Positions 1 to 8,076 of a DNA stretch of 24,043 bases are shown piece after piece. Made by a program: the position numbers and the translations under genes. Source of the DNA: WTJX01 sp045106295 (GTDB lineage: Bacteria > Bacteroidota > Bacteroidia > Cytophagales > JAAEPT01); assembly GCA_045106295.1 (NCBI GenBank), contig JBGCEI010000003.1:1-24043 (forward strand), read 5' to 3'. The first letter of the stretch is position 1, and every line of letters begins with the position of its first letter. Under the pieces are notes generated by a model. The model was not told the DNA's origin, did not search any database, and saw only the letters and a program-made list of their open reading frames with translations.

Positions 1-306
1 GATACCCTCTTGTCTTTAGTCTCGCTTCTGTAATCGTAGTTCTTCGAATAGGAATTTGGGCTACTGCCCAGCCTCCCATTCTAGTTCTACACCAATAATG
101 CTCGCTTGTAGCGAGTGTTTAGTGTTAAAGCAGGGTCGTTACCAACTAATACCTTTTTACACTGAATCACAAATCCAATGTCACTCGTTGATAAAAGGAG
201 GAATTATCCGTTACCAAGTAACCACAACAGACGTAAAAACCATACATTACTCACTTCTTTTTTACGTAAAACCCAAAGCCCTGTTGTATATTTGTATCCA
301 TAATCT
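1..306. other. Non-coding left edge with two hairpins
   Basis: No convincing gene lies in these 306 bases. Two small perfect hairpins are visible. At 57-70, TGGGC and GCCCA are separated by TACT. At 101-115, CTCGCT and AGCGAG are separated by TGT. A - strand open frame starting at an ATG at 79 runs off the left edge (about 26 codons) but matches nothing I recognise. The + strand frame at 56-328 overlaps the next gene's promoter and start and looks random in composition. The hairpins suggest a degenerate intergenic repeat or the edge of a small mobile element, but I cannot name a family. Confidence 0.5.
287..294 (+). promoter_or_regulatory. Bacteroidota -7 promoter element for the FAD/Fe-S dehydrogenase
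   Basis: The bases TATATTTG match the Bacteroidota sigma-ABfr -7 consensus TAnnTTTG exactly. No good -33 TTTG is visible; the upstream stretch is T-rich. With usual spacing, transcription would start near 299-301, only about 6-8 bases before the ATG at 307. The leader would therefore be extremely short. Confidence 0.5.
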
Positions 307-3252
307 ATGGAGACTACTACACAATTAAAACGCACGTTTGAAAAATTGACATTAGAGGGTGAACTACACACAGATAGTTTACTTAGAAAAATCTATGCTA
401 CTGATGCCTCTGTTTACAAACAACTACCAGCAGCTGTAGCTTATCCTAAAAATGTGCAAGACATTCAGAAGCTAATTGCTTTTGCTAGTACTAATGAATT
501 ATCGTTGATCCCTAGAACGGCAGGAACTTCCTTAGCAGGTCAGGTAGTAGGAGATGGAATAATAGTAGATGTATCCAAGCATTTCACAAAAATAATTGAG
601 CTCAATGTAGCAGAAAAGTGGGTGATAGTAGAGCCTGCTGTTGTAAGAGATGAGTTGAATAAATACTTAGAAGAACATGGGCTTTTCTTCGCTCCAGAGA
701 CCTCTACTTCTAACCGATGTATGATTGGTGGAATGGTAGGGAATAATTCCTGTGGTTCTCACTCTGTAGTGTACGGTACGACAAGAGATCATCTGTTGGA
801 ATTAGATACACTTTTGCACGATGGTTCAGAGGCTACATTTAAGTCCATCACAAAAGAGGAATTTGAAGAAAAGAAAGCACTTCAAAATGTAGAAGGTGAT
901 ATTTACAGAGAAATATCTCATATTTTAGATAATAAAGAGAATCAAGAAGAAATTAGAAAAGAGTTTCCTAAGCCAGAGATTAAAAGAAGGAATACGGGGT
1001 ATGCGATTGATGTGTTACTGGAAACTGCGCCATTTACCGAAAGGGAAGAAGCCTTTAATTTTTGTAAACTATTAGCTGGTTCTGAGGGTACGCTTGCTTT
1101 TACTACCCAAATAAAATTGAATTTAGTTGACCTTCCTCCGAAGGAAAAAGCAGTAGTAGCTGTACATTGTAAAACACTGGAAGACTCTTTTCAAGCTAAT
1201 TTAATTGCACTGAAATACAAGCCAGAGGCGGTAGAATTGATTGATAAGGTGATCATAGACTGTACAAGAGAGAATGCGGAACAAAAGGAAAATAGCTGGT
1301 TTATTGAGGGAACGCCAGAAGCATTACTGGTCGTAGAGTTTGCTAAAGAAACGAAAGCGGAGGTAGAACAAATTATTGCAGAAATGCAACAAGATATTGA
1401 ATCTCAAAAGAAAGGGTATCATTTTCCTATTATTTGGGGAAAAGACGTACCAAAAGTATGGGCTATGCGTGCAGCAGGGTTGGGTTTATTAGCGAATATA
1501 CCTGGAGACCCTAAAGCGGTGGCTTGTATTGAAGACACAGCCGTAACGGTAGAAGATTTACCTGCTTACATGAAAGAATTCAAAGCTATCATGGAGAAGT
1601 ATGGGAAAGAGAGCGTGTATTATGCCCATATTGGCGATGGAGAAATTCACTTACGTCCAGTATTAGACCTGAAAAAATCTGTGGATAGAGAGCTGTTTTT
1701 AAAAATAACAGACGATGTGGCTACTCTTGTAAAAAAATACGGAGGCTCAATGAGTGGTGAGCATGGAGATGGAAGAGTGAGAGCGCCATTTATCAAGAAA
1801 ATGATCGGTGATCATAATTACAACTTGATTAAAAAAGTGAAGAAGATATGGGATCCTAAGGGCATTTTTAATCCCGGTAAGATTACGGATGCACCTCCAA
1901 TGAACGAGTTTTTACGTTATGAAGCGGATGTAGAACATAAAGAACCAGATACTACTTACGATTTTTCGGAGACGGCAGGAGTGCTCCGAATGGCAGAGAA
2001 ATGCAATGGAACCGGAGCATGTAGAAAGTCTCATATTATTGGTGGAACGATGTGCCCTAGCTACATGGCGACTAAAAATGAAAAAGATACGACCAGGGCT
2101 AGAGCAAATGTGCTACGTGATGTATTGACGAATTCTAATAAGGTAAATAAATTTGATAGCCCAGAAATAAAAGAGGTAATGGATTTATGTCTTTCCTGTA
2201 AAGGTTGTCAGTCGGAATGTCCGTCTAATGTGGATGTAGCCATGATGAAGTCGGAGTTTTTGCACCAATATTACAAAGATAACAAAGTGCCTCTACGTAG
2301 TAAAATGATTGCCAATGTAGCTAAAACGAATTCGTTTTTCTCTAATATTTCTACTATTTACAATTTTGTAAATAGTGCGCCATTGGTTTCTACACTTATA
2401 AAATCATTAAGTGGAATAGCCGTTAAGCGTCCGTTGCCTAAATTACATTCGTTTACTTTAAAAAGTTGGTACAGTAAATACTATAAAGAACATAAGCCTA
2501 AAGTGGCCATTAAAAGTGTTTGGTTTTTTGCTGATGAGATTATTAATTACAATGATGTAGAGATTGGTATCAAAGCCATTAAGTTGTTAACTCAACTGAA
2601 TTACAATGTGATGTTGGCTGACTTAAGAGAAAGCGGTCGTCCAGCGATGTCTAAAGGCTTATTAGACCATGCAAAAGACGTAGCTAATTTCAATGTGAAG
2701 CGAATGTCTCCTGAAGTAAGCGATAACTGCCCTATGGTTGGGTTAGAGCCATCTGCCGTGTTAAGTTTTAGAGATGAGTATCCTAAGTTAGTGGCTGATA
2801 CCTTGAAGCAACAAGCCAAATTATTGGCGCCTAATTGTTTACTAATAGATGAGTTTATTGCTAAGGAAATAGCATTAGGCAACATTACAAAAGAACATTT
2901 TACGAACGAAAAAAAGTTGGTTAAACTACACGGACATTGCCATCAAAAGGCAGTGGCTTCAGTTAAACCTACTGAACAGATTTTGTCTTTCCCGACTAAC
3001 TATGAGGTAGAAACCATTCCTTCGGGTTGTTGTGGTATGTCTGGTTCTTTTGGGTACGAAAAAGAGCATTATGATTTAAGTATGCAAATAGGAGAATTGG
3101 TACTGTTTCCTGCTGTAAGAAAGGCAGAAGAAACGACTTTAATAGCTGCTCCAGGAACTTCTTGTCGTCATCAAATATGGGATGGAACAAAAAGAAAAGC
3201 ATTGCATCCAGTGGAGATATTGTTTGATGCGCTCCGTTTAAGAAGAGAATGA
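307..3252 (+). CDS. FAD-binding and 4Fe-4S oxidoreductase, D-lactate/D-2-hydroxyglutarate dehydrogenase type (YdiJ-like)
   Basis: A 981-residue protein fusing a GlcD-like flavin dehydrogenase to a GlcF-like iron-sulfur domain, as in E. coli YdiJ (about 1018 residues). It should oxidise a D-2-hydroxyacid (D-lactate or D-2-hydroxyglutarate) and pass electrons to the quinone pool at the inner face of the cytoplasmic membrane. Residues about 40-260 form the PCMH-type FAD domain, with the glycine-rich segments RTAGTSLAGQ and GGMVGNNSCGS. Residues about 270-540 are the FAD-linked oxidase C-domain, with GEHGDGR and FNPGKI. Cluster cysteines are visible at C566, C572 and C583 and in CLSCKGCQSECP (C628, C631, C634, C638). 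A CCG-type domain near 880-910 carries GHCHQKA and SGCCGMSGSFG. The start fits family N-termini ending in an ATDASVY motif. The exact substrate cannot be read from sequence. Confidence 0.93.
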   Translation: METTTQLKRTFEKLTLEGELHTDSLLRKIYATDASVYKQLPAAVAYPKNVQDIQKLIAFASTNELSLIPRTAGTSLAGQVVGDGIIVDVSKHFTKIIELNVAEKWVIVEPAVVRDELNKYLEEHGLFFAPETSTSNRCMIGGMVGNNSCGSHSVVYGTTRDHLLELDTLLHDGSEATFKSITKEEFEEKKALQNVEGDIYREISHILDNKENQEEIRKEFPKPEIKRRNTGYAIDVLLETAPFTEREEAFNFCKLLAGSEGTLAFTTQIKLNLVDLPPKEKAVVAVHCKTLEDSFQANLIALKYKPEAVELIDKVIIDCTRENAEQKENSWFIEGTPEALLVVEFAKETKAEVEQIIAEMQQDIESQKKGYHFPIIWGKDVPKVWAMRAAGLGLLANIPGDPKAVACIEDTAVTVEDLPAYMKEFKAIMEKYGKESVYYAHIGDGEIHLRPVLDLKKSVDRELFLKITDDVATLVKKYGGSMSGEHGDGRVRAPFIKKMIGDHNYNLIKKVKKIWDPKGIFNPGKITDAPPMNEFLRYEADVEHKEPDTTYDFSETAGVLRMAEKCNGTGACRKSHIIGGTMCPSYMATKNEKDTTRARANVLRDVLTNSNKVNKFDSPEIKEVMDLCLSCKGCQSECPSNVDVAMMKSEFLHQYYKDNKVPLRSKMIANVAKTNSFFSNISTIYNFVNSAPLVSTLIKSLSGIAVKRPLPKLHSFTLKSWYSKYYKEHKPKVAIKSVWFFADEIINYNDVEIGIKAIKLLTQLNYNVMLADLRESGRPAMSKGLLDHAKDVANFNVKRMSPEVSDNCPMVGLEPSAVLSFRDEYPKLVADTLKQQAKLLAPNCLLIDEFIAKEIALGNITKEHFTNEKKLVKLHGHCHQKAVASVKPTEQILSFPTNYEVETIPSGCCGMSGSFGYEKEHYDLSMQIGELVLFPAVRKAEETTLIAAPGTSCRHQIWDGTKRKALHPVEILFDALRLRRE

Positions 3253-3283
3253 AAAAATTAACTAAATTAAACAACGAATTGGT

Positions 3284-3303
3284 AGACAGTACTCTTACTG
3301 TCT
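3284..3303 (+). terminator. Hairpin between the dehydrogenase gene and polA
   Basis: AGACAGTA (3284-3291) pairs perfectly with TACTGTCT (3296-3303) around the loop CTCT. The 8-bp stem lies 31 bases after the dehydrogenase stop codon. No clear T-tract follows in the sense direction, so it is a weak intrinsic terminator at best. It could instead be a polA leader structure or an mRNA 3' end stabiliser. Its right arm overlaps the first unit of the octamer array that leads into polA. Confidence 0.35.
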
Positions 3304-3333
3304 CAAAATCTTATAGTCTAAAAATCTCAAATA
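3294..3333 (+). repeat. Five-unit octamer array abutting the polA start
   Basis: Five consecutive 8-base units fit the loose consensus CTnAaAAT. Examples are CTTACTGT (3294-3301), CTTATAGT (3310-3317) and CTAAAAAT (3318-3325). The array ends one base before the polA ATG at 3335. The same repeat in the same sense orientation runs up to the ppx start codon at 7109. Confidence 0.6.
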
Positions 3334-3334
3334 A

Positions 3335-6151
3335 ATGAAATTATTCCTTCTTGATGCGTTTGCTTTAATTTACCGAGCACACTTTGCCTTTAGTAAGAAT
3401 CCACGGATCAACTCTAAAGGAATGAGTACGGGTTGTGTATTAGGATTTTTGAACTCTTTGATAGATGTTATTAAAAACCAGAAACCGACTCATATTGCCG
3501 TAGCATTTGATATGTCAGGTCCTACTTTTAGGCATGAACAGTTCGAGGCGTACAAAGCAAACAGAGAATCGCAACCAGAAGATATTACACTTTCTGTACC
3601 AATCATTAAAGAGTTATTAGAGGCATTTAATGTCACCATTTTAGAAAAGCAAGGCTACGAAGCAGATGATATTGTGGGTACAGTAGCATTGGACGCATCC
3701 AAAAAAGGATATGAGGTTTACATGGTGACACCAGATAAGGATTATGGGCAGTTGGTTTCCGATAAGGTGTATCTGTACAAACCTAGTTTTATGGGGAATG
3801 GGGTGGACATTATGGGACCAAAAGAAATTTGTGAAAAGTGGGGGGTCCCAGAAGTACATCAAGTCATTGATATGTTGGGTTTACAAGGAGATGCTGTAGA
3901 TAATATTCCAGGAGTGCCAGGAGTAGGTCCAAAAACGGCGTCCAAATTGCTTAACGAGTATGGATCGATTGAAAATATTTTAGAGAATACAGCTGACTTG
4001 AAAGGGAAACTAAAAGAACGCTTAGAAGAGAATAAAGCGCAGGCTATTCTTTCGAAAGCGTTGGCGACTATTAAACTAGATGTTCCGATTGAGTATGACC
4101 TAGAAGGAATGGTTTTAGAAGCTCCTGATACAGAAAAGGTGTTTCCCATATTTGATGAATTGGAGTTCAGGACGTTGAAAGCGAGGCTTTTCGAAGGGAA
4201 AGGTGTATTTGCTAAAGGAGGAGCAAATAGCACTAGCTATGAAGAAGCAGCGACACCTTCTAAAAAGAAAGATGATTCTCAAATGAATTTATTTGGAGGT
4301 GGAGCTACGGGAGAAGGCGAGACTGTTAGTAGCGAATGGAAAACCTTAGAGAATACGGAGCATACGTATCAGTTGGCGCAAACAGATGAGGAAATTAATC
4401 AGTTGACGCAATTATTGCTTCAGCAAAAAGAGTTCTGTTTTGATACGGAAACCACAGACATAGATGCAATAGAAGCTGAACTCGTAGGAATTGCTTTTTC
4501 ATGGAAAAAAGGAGAAGGCTATTATGTGCCTATGTTGGACGGGGAAGAAGATAACAAACGGAAAATAGGCTTACTTCAAGCCGCTTTTGATGCAGAAGAG
4601 ATTGTAAAAGTAGGTCAAAACCTGAAATACGATATTTTAGTATTGGGAAATTATGGTTTAGAGGTGAAAGGGAAGCTATTCGATACCATGTTAGCACATT
4701 ACCTGATTCAGCCAGATATGAGGCATGGAATGGATGTCTTAGCAGAGAATTACCTCGGTTACAAAACCAAGTCAATTGAAGACTTGATTGGGAAAAAAGG
4801 AAAGAATCAAGGTAATATGAAAGACGTGCCTCTGGAACAAGTGGTAGAGTATGCGGTAGAGGATGCTGATATTACCTATCAGCTTAGAGAAAAATTAGGA
4901 CCTGAATTAGAGAAAAATGGCTTAATGAAGCTATTTGAAGAAATAGAATTGCCTTTATTAAAGGTACTAGCTGTTATTGAACGAAACGGTGTAAAAGTAG
5001 ATACCGGTATTTTATCTGAAATGTCTGTCGAGTTAGCAGAAGAAAGTACTTCGGTAGAAAAGAAAATCTATGAAATAGCAGGAGAATCGTTCAATATTGC
5101 TTCACCCAAGCAATTAGGCGAAATACTGTTTGATAAATTGAAGCTGGTAGAGAAACCAAAGAAAACAAAAACAGGGCAGTATGCTACAGGAGAGGAGGTA
5201 TTGACACCTTTGGCAGAAAAACACGAAATCATAGATCTAATTTTGAATTTCCGTGAGTACAATAAGTTGAAGTCAACCTATGTAGATGCCTTACCTAAAA
5301 TGATTAGCACGACAGATACACGTATTCATACCTCGTTTAGACAAGCAGTAGCAGCAACGGGTCGATTGAGTTCAGATAAGCCTAACTTGCAAAATATCCC
5401 CATTCGTACCGAAAAAGGAAGAGCGATCCGAAAAGCATTTGTAGCCAAAGACGATCAGCACACCTTGATTGCAGCGGATTATTCACAAATAGAATTGCGG
5501 ATAATGGCAGCTTTTAGTGAAGATGGAGCTATGATGAGTGCTTTTAAAGAAGGACGAGACATTCATGCGACTACGGCGAGTAAGGTGTTTGGAGTCGAAT
5601 TAGAAGACGTAAGTTCAGAGCAACGGAGAAAAGCGAAGTCAGTCAATTTTGGAATTATTTATGGAACAACGGCCTTTGGGTTGTCTCAGAATTTAGGAAT
5701 CCCTAGAACAGAAGCCTCAGAAATCATTGAATCCTATTTTACAGAATTCCCTTCTATTAAAAATTACATGGACAGTCAAGTAGACGTAGCGCAGGAAAAA
5801 GGCTACGTAGAGACGATCATGGGAAGGCGTAGGTACCTGAAAGATATTAATTCTAGAAACTACACTTTACGTGCCCATGCAGAACGAAATGCAGTGAATG
5901 CACCTATTCAAGGAAGTGCGGCTGATATGATCAAAGTAGCGATGATCAATATCAATGATTGGATGGCAAAAGAAAAGCTGCGTTCTAAAATGATCTTACA
6001 AGTGCATGATGAATTGATTTTTGATGTAATTCAAGAAGAAAAAGAGTTGATCAAAACGCACATCCCTACATTTATGAAAGATGCCGTAGAACTGTCTGTT
6101 CCTATGGAGATAGGAATGGGAGAGGGAGCAAATTGGTTAGAAGCGCATTAA
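3335..6151 (+). CDS. polA: DNA polymerase I
   Basis: A 938-residue family A DNA polymerase for Okazaki fragment maturation and repair synthesis. All three activities look intact. Residues 1 to about 290 form the 5'-3' exonuclease, with GYEADDIVGT near 106 and TPDKDYGQLV near 132. The 3'-5' proofreading domain has Exo I FDTETTD (D370, E372), Exo II VGQNLKYD near 425 and Exo III YAVEDAD near 506, so the catalytic acidic residues are present. In the polymerase domain, motif A is DYSQIE (D715), motif B is RRKAKSVNFGIIYG (a Phe, as in E. coli, where Tyr would favour ddNTPs), and motif C is QVHDE (H891-D892-E893). Length is normal for the family. The gene lies 82 bases after the dehydrogenase and converges with ppx. 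No -7 promoter motif is visible in the spacer, so it may be read through from upstream. Confidence 0.98.
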   Translation: MKLFLLDAFALIYRAHFAFSKNPRINSKGMSTGCVLGFLNSLIDVIKNQKPTHIAVAFDMSGPTFRHEQFEAYKANRESQPEDITLSVPIIKELLEAFNVTILEKQGYEADDIVGTVALDASKKGYEVYMVTPDKDYGQLVSDKVYLYKPSFMGNGVDIMGPKEICEKWGVPEVHQVIDMLGLQGDAVDNIPGVPGVGPKTASKLLNEYGSIENILENTADLKGKLKERLEENKAQAILSKALATIKLDVPIEYDLEGMVLEAPDTEKVFPIFDELEFRTLKARLFEGKGVFAKGGANSTSYEEAATPSKKKDDSQMNLFGGGATGEGETVSSEWKTLENTEHTYQLAQTDEEINQLTQLLLQQKEFCFDTETTDIDAIEAELVGIAFSWKKGEGYYVPMLDGEEDNKRKIGLLQAAFDAEEIVKVGQNLKYDILVLGNYGLEVKGKLFDTMLAHYLIQPDMRHGMDVLAENYLGYKTKSIEDLIGKKGKNQGNMKDVPLEQVVEYAVEDADITYQLREKLGPELEKNGLMKLFEEIELPLLKVLAVIERNGVKVDTGILSEMSVELAEESTSVEKKIYEIAGESFNIASPKQLGEILFDKLKLVEKPKKTKTGQYATGEEVLTPLAEKHEIIDLILNFREYNKLKSTYVDALPKMISTTDTRIHTSFRQAVAATGRLSSDKPNLQNIPIRTEKGRAIRKAFVAKDDQHTLIAADYSQIELRIMAAFSEDGAMMSAFKEGRDIHATTASKVFGVELEDVSSEQRRKAKSVNFGIIYGTTAFGLSQNLGIPRTEASEIIESYFTEFPSIKNYMDSQVDVAQEKGYVETIMGRRRYLKDINSRNYTLRAHAERNAVNAPIQGSAADMIKVAMININDWMAKEKLRSKMILQVHDELIFDVIQEEKELIKTHIPTFMKDAVELSVPMEIGMGEGANWLEAH

Positions 6152-6239
6152 GAAAGAAATGGTCGAAGATCTTACTTTACGTTACTCAAAAAAGGAAATT
6201 ACCCTAAAAACTGTGTAAAGATTGAGGTGCTATTATTGT

Positions 6240-7109
6240 CTAACTATTCCTCTCGTACATCATCTGTATGATGCCGTCTTTTAAACCAACGTCAGGAATT
6301 TTCATATTTTCACAACCAGATAATTTCATGATGTTTAAATAGATTTCTGATGCATAAGGGATCACGTCAGCACGGTCGTTACGAAGCCCCAGTTCGGTCA
6401 TTCGTTGGTCAACAGAATAGCTGTCGATGTGTTCTTTTGCGTCAATGAGTTCGTCGTAAGATGCTTTGTTAGGCTTTCCTTTTATAAAATCTCTAAGCGA
6501 TCTAATGTTACCACCCGTACCTAAAGCAGTAAAACCTTTTTTACCTTTTACAGTCTGTTTAATCCAGTCAGACAATTCTTCCCATGTCTTCTCCGAATCT
6601 TTTCCTTGCATGTTTCGTACAGAACCTAGTTTGAAAGATGCTCTGTCAATCGTTTTTTTATTGTCAACTACGTTGACTTCTGTACTACCTCCTCCAACAT
6701 CAATGAGGATGTATTTTTTATGATCTAAGTACTTATAAAGAGCTTTGTTGAGTATGTCTGCTTCGGTATCGCCACTGATTAAATTAATGGCAAGCCCACT
6801 TTTTTGGTATGCTCTATCTAGAATTCGTTGACCATTAGCAGCATCTCTCATAGCCGAAGTAGCACAACCGTAAAAGTCGTCTGCTTCGTAGAGGTCTATC
6901 ATATTCCTAAATGTTTCCATTAGGTTTATGAATTTTGCTTCGCTTCTAAATGTGATTTCTCCTGTTTGGAACGTATCTTTTCCTAAACGCAATGGAAAAC
7001 GGATGGATTCTAATTTCTTGAATTCATCCTTACCATTATCATTTTCTAAAACACGTGTTATCTGGAGACGTATCGCATTAGAACCGATATCTACTGCTGC
7101 TAATTTCAT
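6240..7109 (-). CDS. Ppx/GppA-type phosphatase (exopolyphosphatase)
   Basis: About 289 residues. It is an ASKHA-fold hydrolase of the Ppx/GppA family, which splits terminal phosphate from polyphosphate or pppGpp in the cytoplasm. The first phosphate loop VDIGSNAIRL lies at the N-terminus, ILIDVGGGSTEV is the second nucleotide-binding loop, and ALGTGGNIRSL lies in the second half. Only the two N-terminal ASKHA lobes are present. The C-terminal HD-like domain of the roughly 500-residue E. coli Ppx/GppA proteins is absent, as in the short family members. I chose the start at 7109 because homologues begin with MK-aa-DIGSN and because an octamer array ends exactly at 7110. An in-frame ATG at 7130 would add 7 residues encoded by that array. 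The gene follows the cyclophilin gene after 99 bases. Confidence 0.9.
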   Translation of the reverse strand: MKLAAVDIGSNAIRLQITRVLENDNGKDEFKKLESIRFPLRLGKDTFQTGEITFRSEAKFINLMETFRNMIDLYEADDFYGCATSAMRDAANGQRILDRAYQKSGLAINLISGDTEADILNKALYKYLDHKKYILIDVGGGSTEVNVVDNKKTIDRASFKLGSVRNMQGKDSEKTWEELSDWIKQTVKGKKGFTALGTGGNIRSLRDFIKGKPNKASYDELIDAKEHIDSYSVDQRMTELGLRNDRADVIPYASEIYLNIMKLSGCENMKIPDVGLKDGIIQMMYERNS

Positions 7110-7205
7110 ACTTTTAGATTTTGAGATCATTAGATTTTAAGACTCTAAGATATTAAAAACTGTTACATCTCATTATCTTAAACTCTTAGCGTCTTAAGGT
7201 CTAAG
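7110..7205 (-). repeat. Twelve-unit octamer array upstream of ppx
   Basis: The spacer between the cyclophilin stop and the ppx ATG can be cut into twelve 8-base blocks without a single indel. On the + strand the consensus is roughly AYTYTTAG. Clear units are ACTTTTAG (7110-7117), ATTTTAAG (7134-7141), ACTCTTAG (7182-7189) and GGTCTAAG (7198-7205). Two central blocks (7158-7173) are badly decayed. Read in the gene's sense direction, the units become CTnAaAnT, the same as upstream of polA. The array ends directly at the start codon. Confidence 0.65.
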
Positions 7206-7208
7206 AAA

Positions 7209-7640
7209 TTAGCTAACCGTGACTTTCTCCATTACATCACCTTGTTGAATTTGGTCGATGATTTCTAACCCTTCTACTACCTTACCAAAAACAGTATGGT
7301 TTCTGTCTAAGTGAGCCGTGTTTTCTCTGCTGTGGCAAATGAAAAATTGAGAGCCACCAGTGTTTCTACCTGCATGGGCCATAGAAAGGACTCCTTTATC
7401 ATGGAATTGGTTTTCGCCATCTAACTCACAGTCTATTTGGTAACCTGGACCTCCAGCACCTGTTCCGTCTGGACAACCACCTTGCACGACGAAATTTGGA
7501 ATTACTCTATGAAAGCTAAGGCCATCATAGTATCCTTTTTCGGCTAGGTCAGTAAAGTTTTTTACCGTATTTGGAGCGTCTTTCTCAAAAAAATCAATTT
7601 TGAGGGTTCCTTTATTTGTTTTGATTTCTGCTTTAGGCAT
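7209..7640 (-). CDS. Cyclophilin-type peptidyl-prolyl cis-trans isomerase
   Basis: A 143-residue single-domain cyclophilin that catalyses cis-trans isomerisation of X-Pro bonds. No signal peptide is visible, so it should be cytoplasmic. Catalytic and substrate-groove motifs are present: FHRVIPNFVVQGG (Arg, Phe and Gln of the active site), MAHAGRNTGGSQFFI, and HLDRNHTVFGKV. In the last motif, the position of the cyclosporin-contacting Trp of human CypA is not Trp (HLDRNH), as in many bacterial cyclophilins. The gene starts 15 bases after the STAS gene stop, which suggests co-transcription. Confidence 0.95.
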   Translation of the reverse strand: MPKAEIKTNKGTLKIDFFEKDAPNTVKNFTDLAEKGYYDGLSFHRVIPNFVVQGGCPDGTGAGGPGYQIDCELDGENQFHDKGVLSMAHAGRNTGGSQFFICHSRENTAHLDRNHTVFGKVVEGLEIIDQIQQGDVMEKVTVS

Positions 7641-7655
7641 AATGAAAAATAGTAA

Positions 7656-8036
7656 TTAAGATTTGGATGAGTTTTTAACATCATTTTCTAGTTGATCTAG
7701 AAAAACGGCATCAATTGCTTCTTCTTGAGTTGGTACAATATTTAGTACAGAGTCTAATTTAGAAATAGTAATGAGCTTCAATACGTGATCTGTTAGGTTA
7801 CAAACAACGAAAGATCCATTGGTATCTTTTGCTATTCTATTCCCCGTAAGAATGCCACTTAGACCCGAAGAATCTATGTATTGAACATCTTTAAGATCTA
7901 AAATCATAGAAGTATGTCCTTCGTTAGAAAGTGTTACTAATTCAGATTTAAGCTCTGGAGCTGTTAAAGAAGTAAGTTTCTCTTCATTTAGTGCAAGCAC
8001 ACAGTATTTTTCTTGCTTGTCAATAGAAAACTTCAT
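7656..8036 (-). CDS. STAS-domain anti-sigma-factor antagonist
   Basis: A 126-residue protein with one STAS domain (SpoIIAA/RsbV type). The signature VQYIDSSGLSGIL contains the conserved phosphorylatable serine pair S56/S57. Family members bind an anti-sigma kinase when unphosphorylated and release the sigma factor or another partner. No kinase (HATPase_c) or PP2C phosphatase gene is next to it, so its partner must be elsewhere. The last 18 or so residues form a short charged tail. It begins 40 bases after purC and is followed 15 bases later by the cyclophilin gene. Calling it a partner-switching regulator is family inference. Confidence 0.88.
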   Translation of the reverse strand: MKFSIDKQEKYCVLALNEEKLTSLTAPELKSELVTLSNEGHTSMILDLKDVQYIDSSGLSGILTGNRIAKDTNGSFVVCNLTDHVLKLITISKLDSVLNIVPTQEEAIDAVFLDQLENDVKNSSKS

Positions 8037-8076
8037 AAGTCGTTGCTGTTTATATTATTAAACGAAAATAGCACTT

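Noticed and set aside
1..79. A - strand open frame starting with ATG at 79 and running off the left edge
   Set aside because: About 26 codons with no recognised family. It overlaps a hairpin and has a nearby upstream stop, so it is not supported enough to call a gene.
56..328. A + strand open frame of 90 codons at the left edge
   Set aside because: It overlaps the predicted promoter and start of the dehydrogenase gene in another frame, has no recognisable motif and has an unlikely composition.
3859..4233. A - strand 124-codon frame inside polA
   Set aside because: It is antisense to the conserved exonuclease region of polA and shows no protein family features.
7110..7130. A longer N-terminus for the Ppx/GppA protein starting at 7130
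   Set aside because: The seven extra residues are encoded by the octamer array and homologues begin at the second Met.
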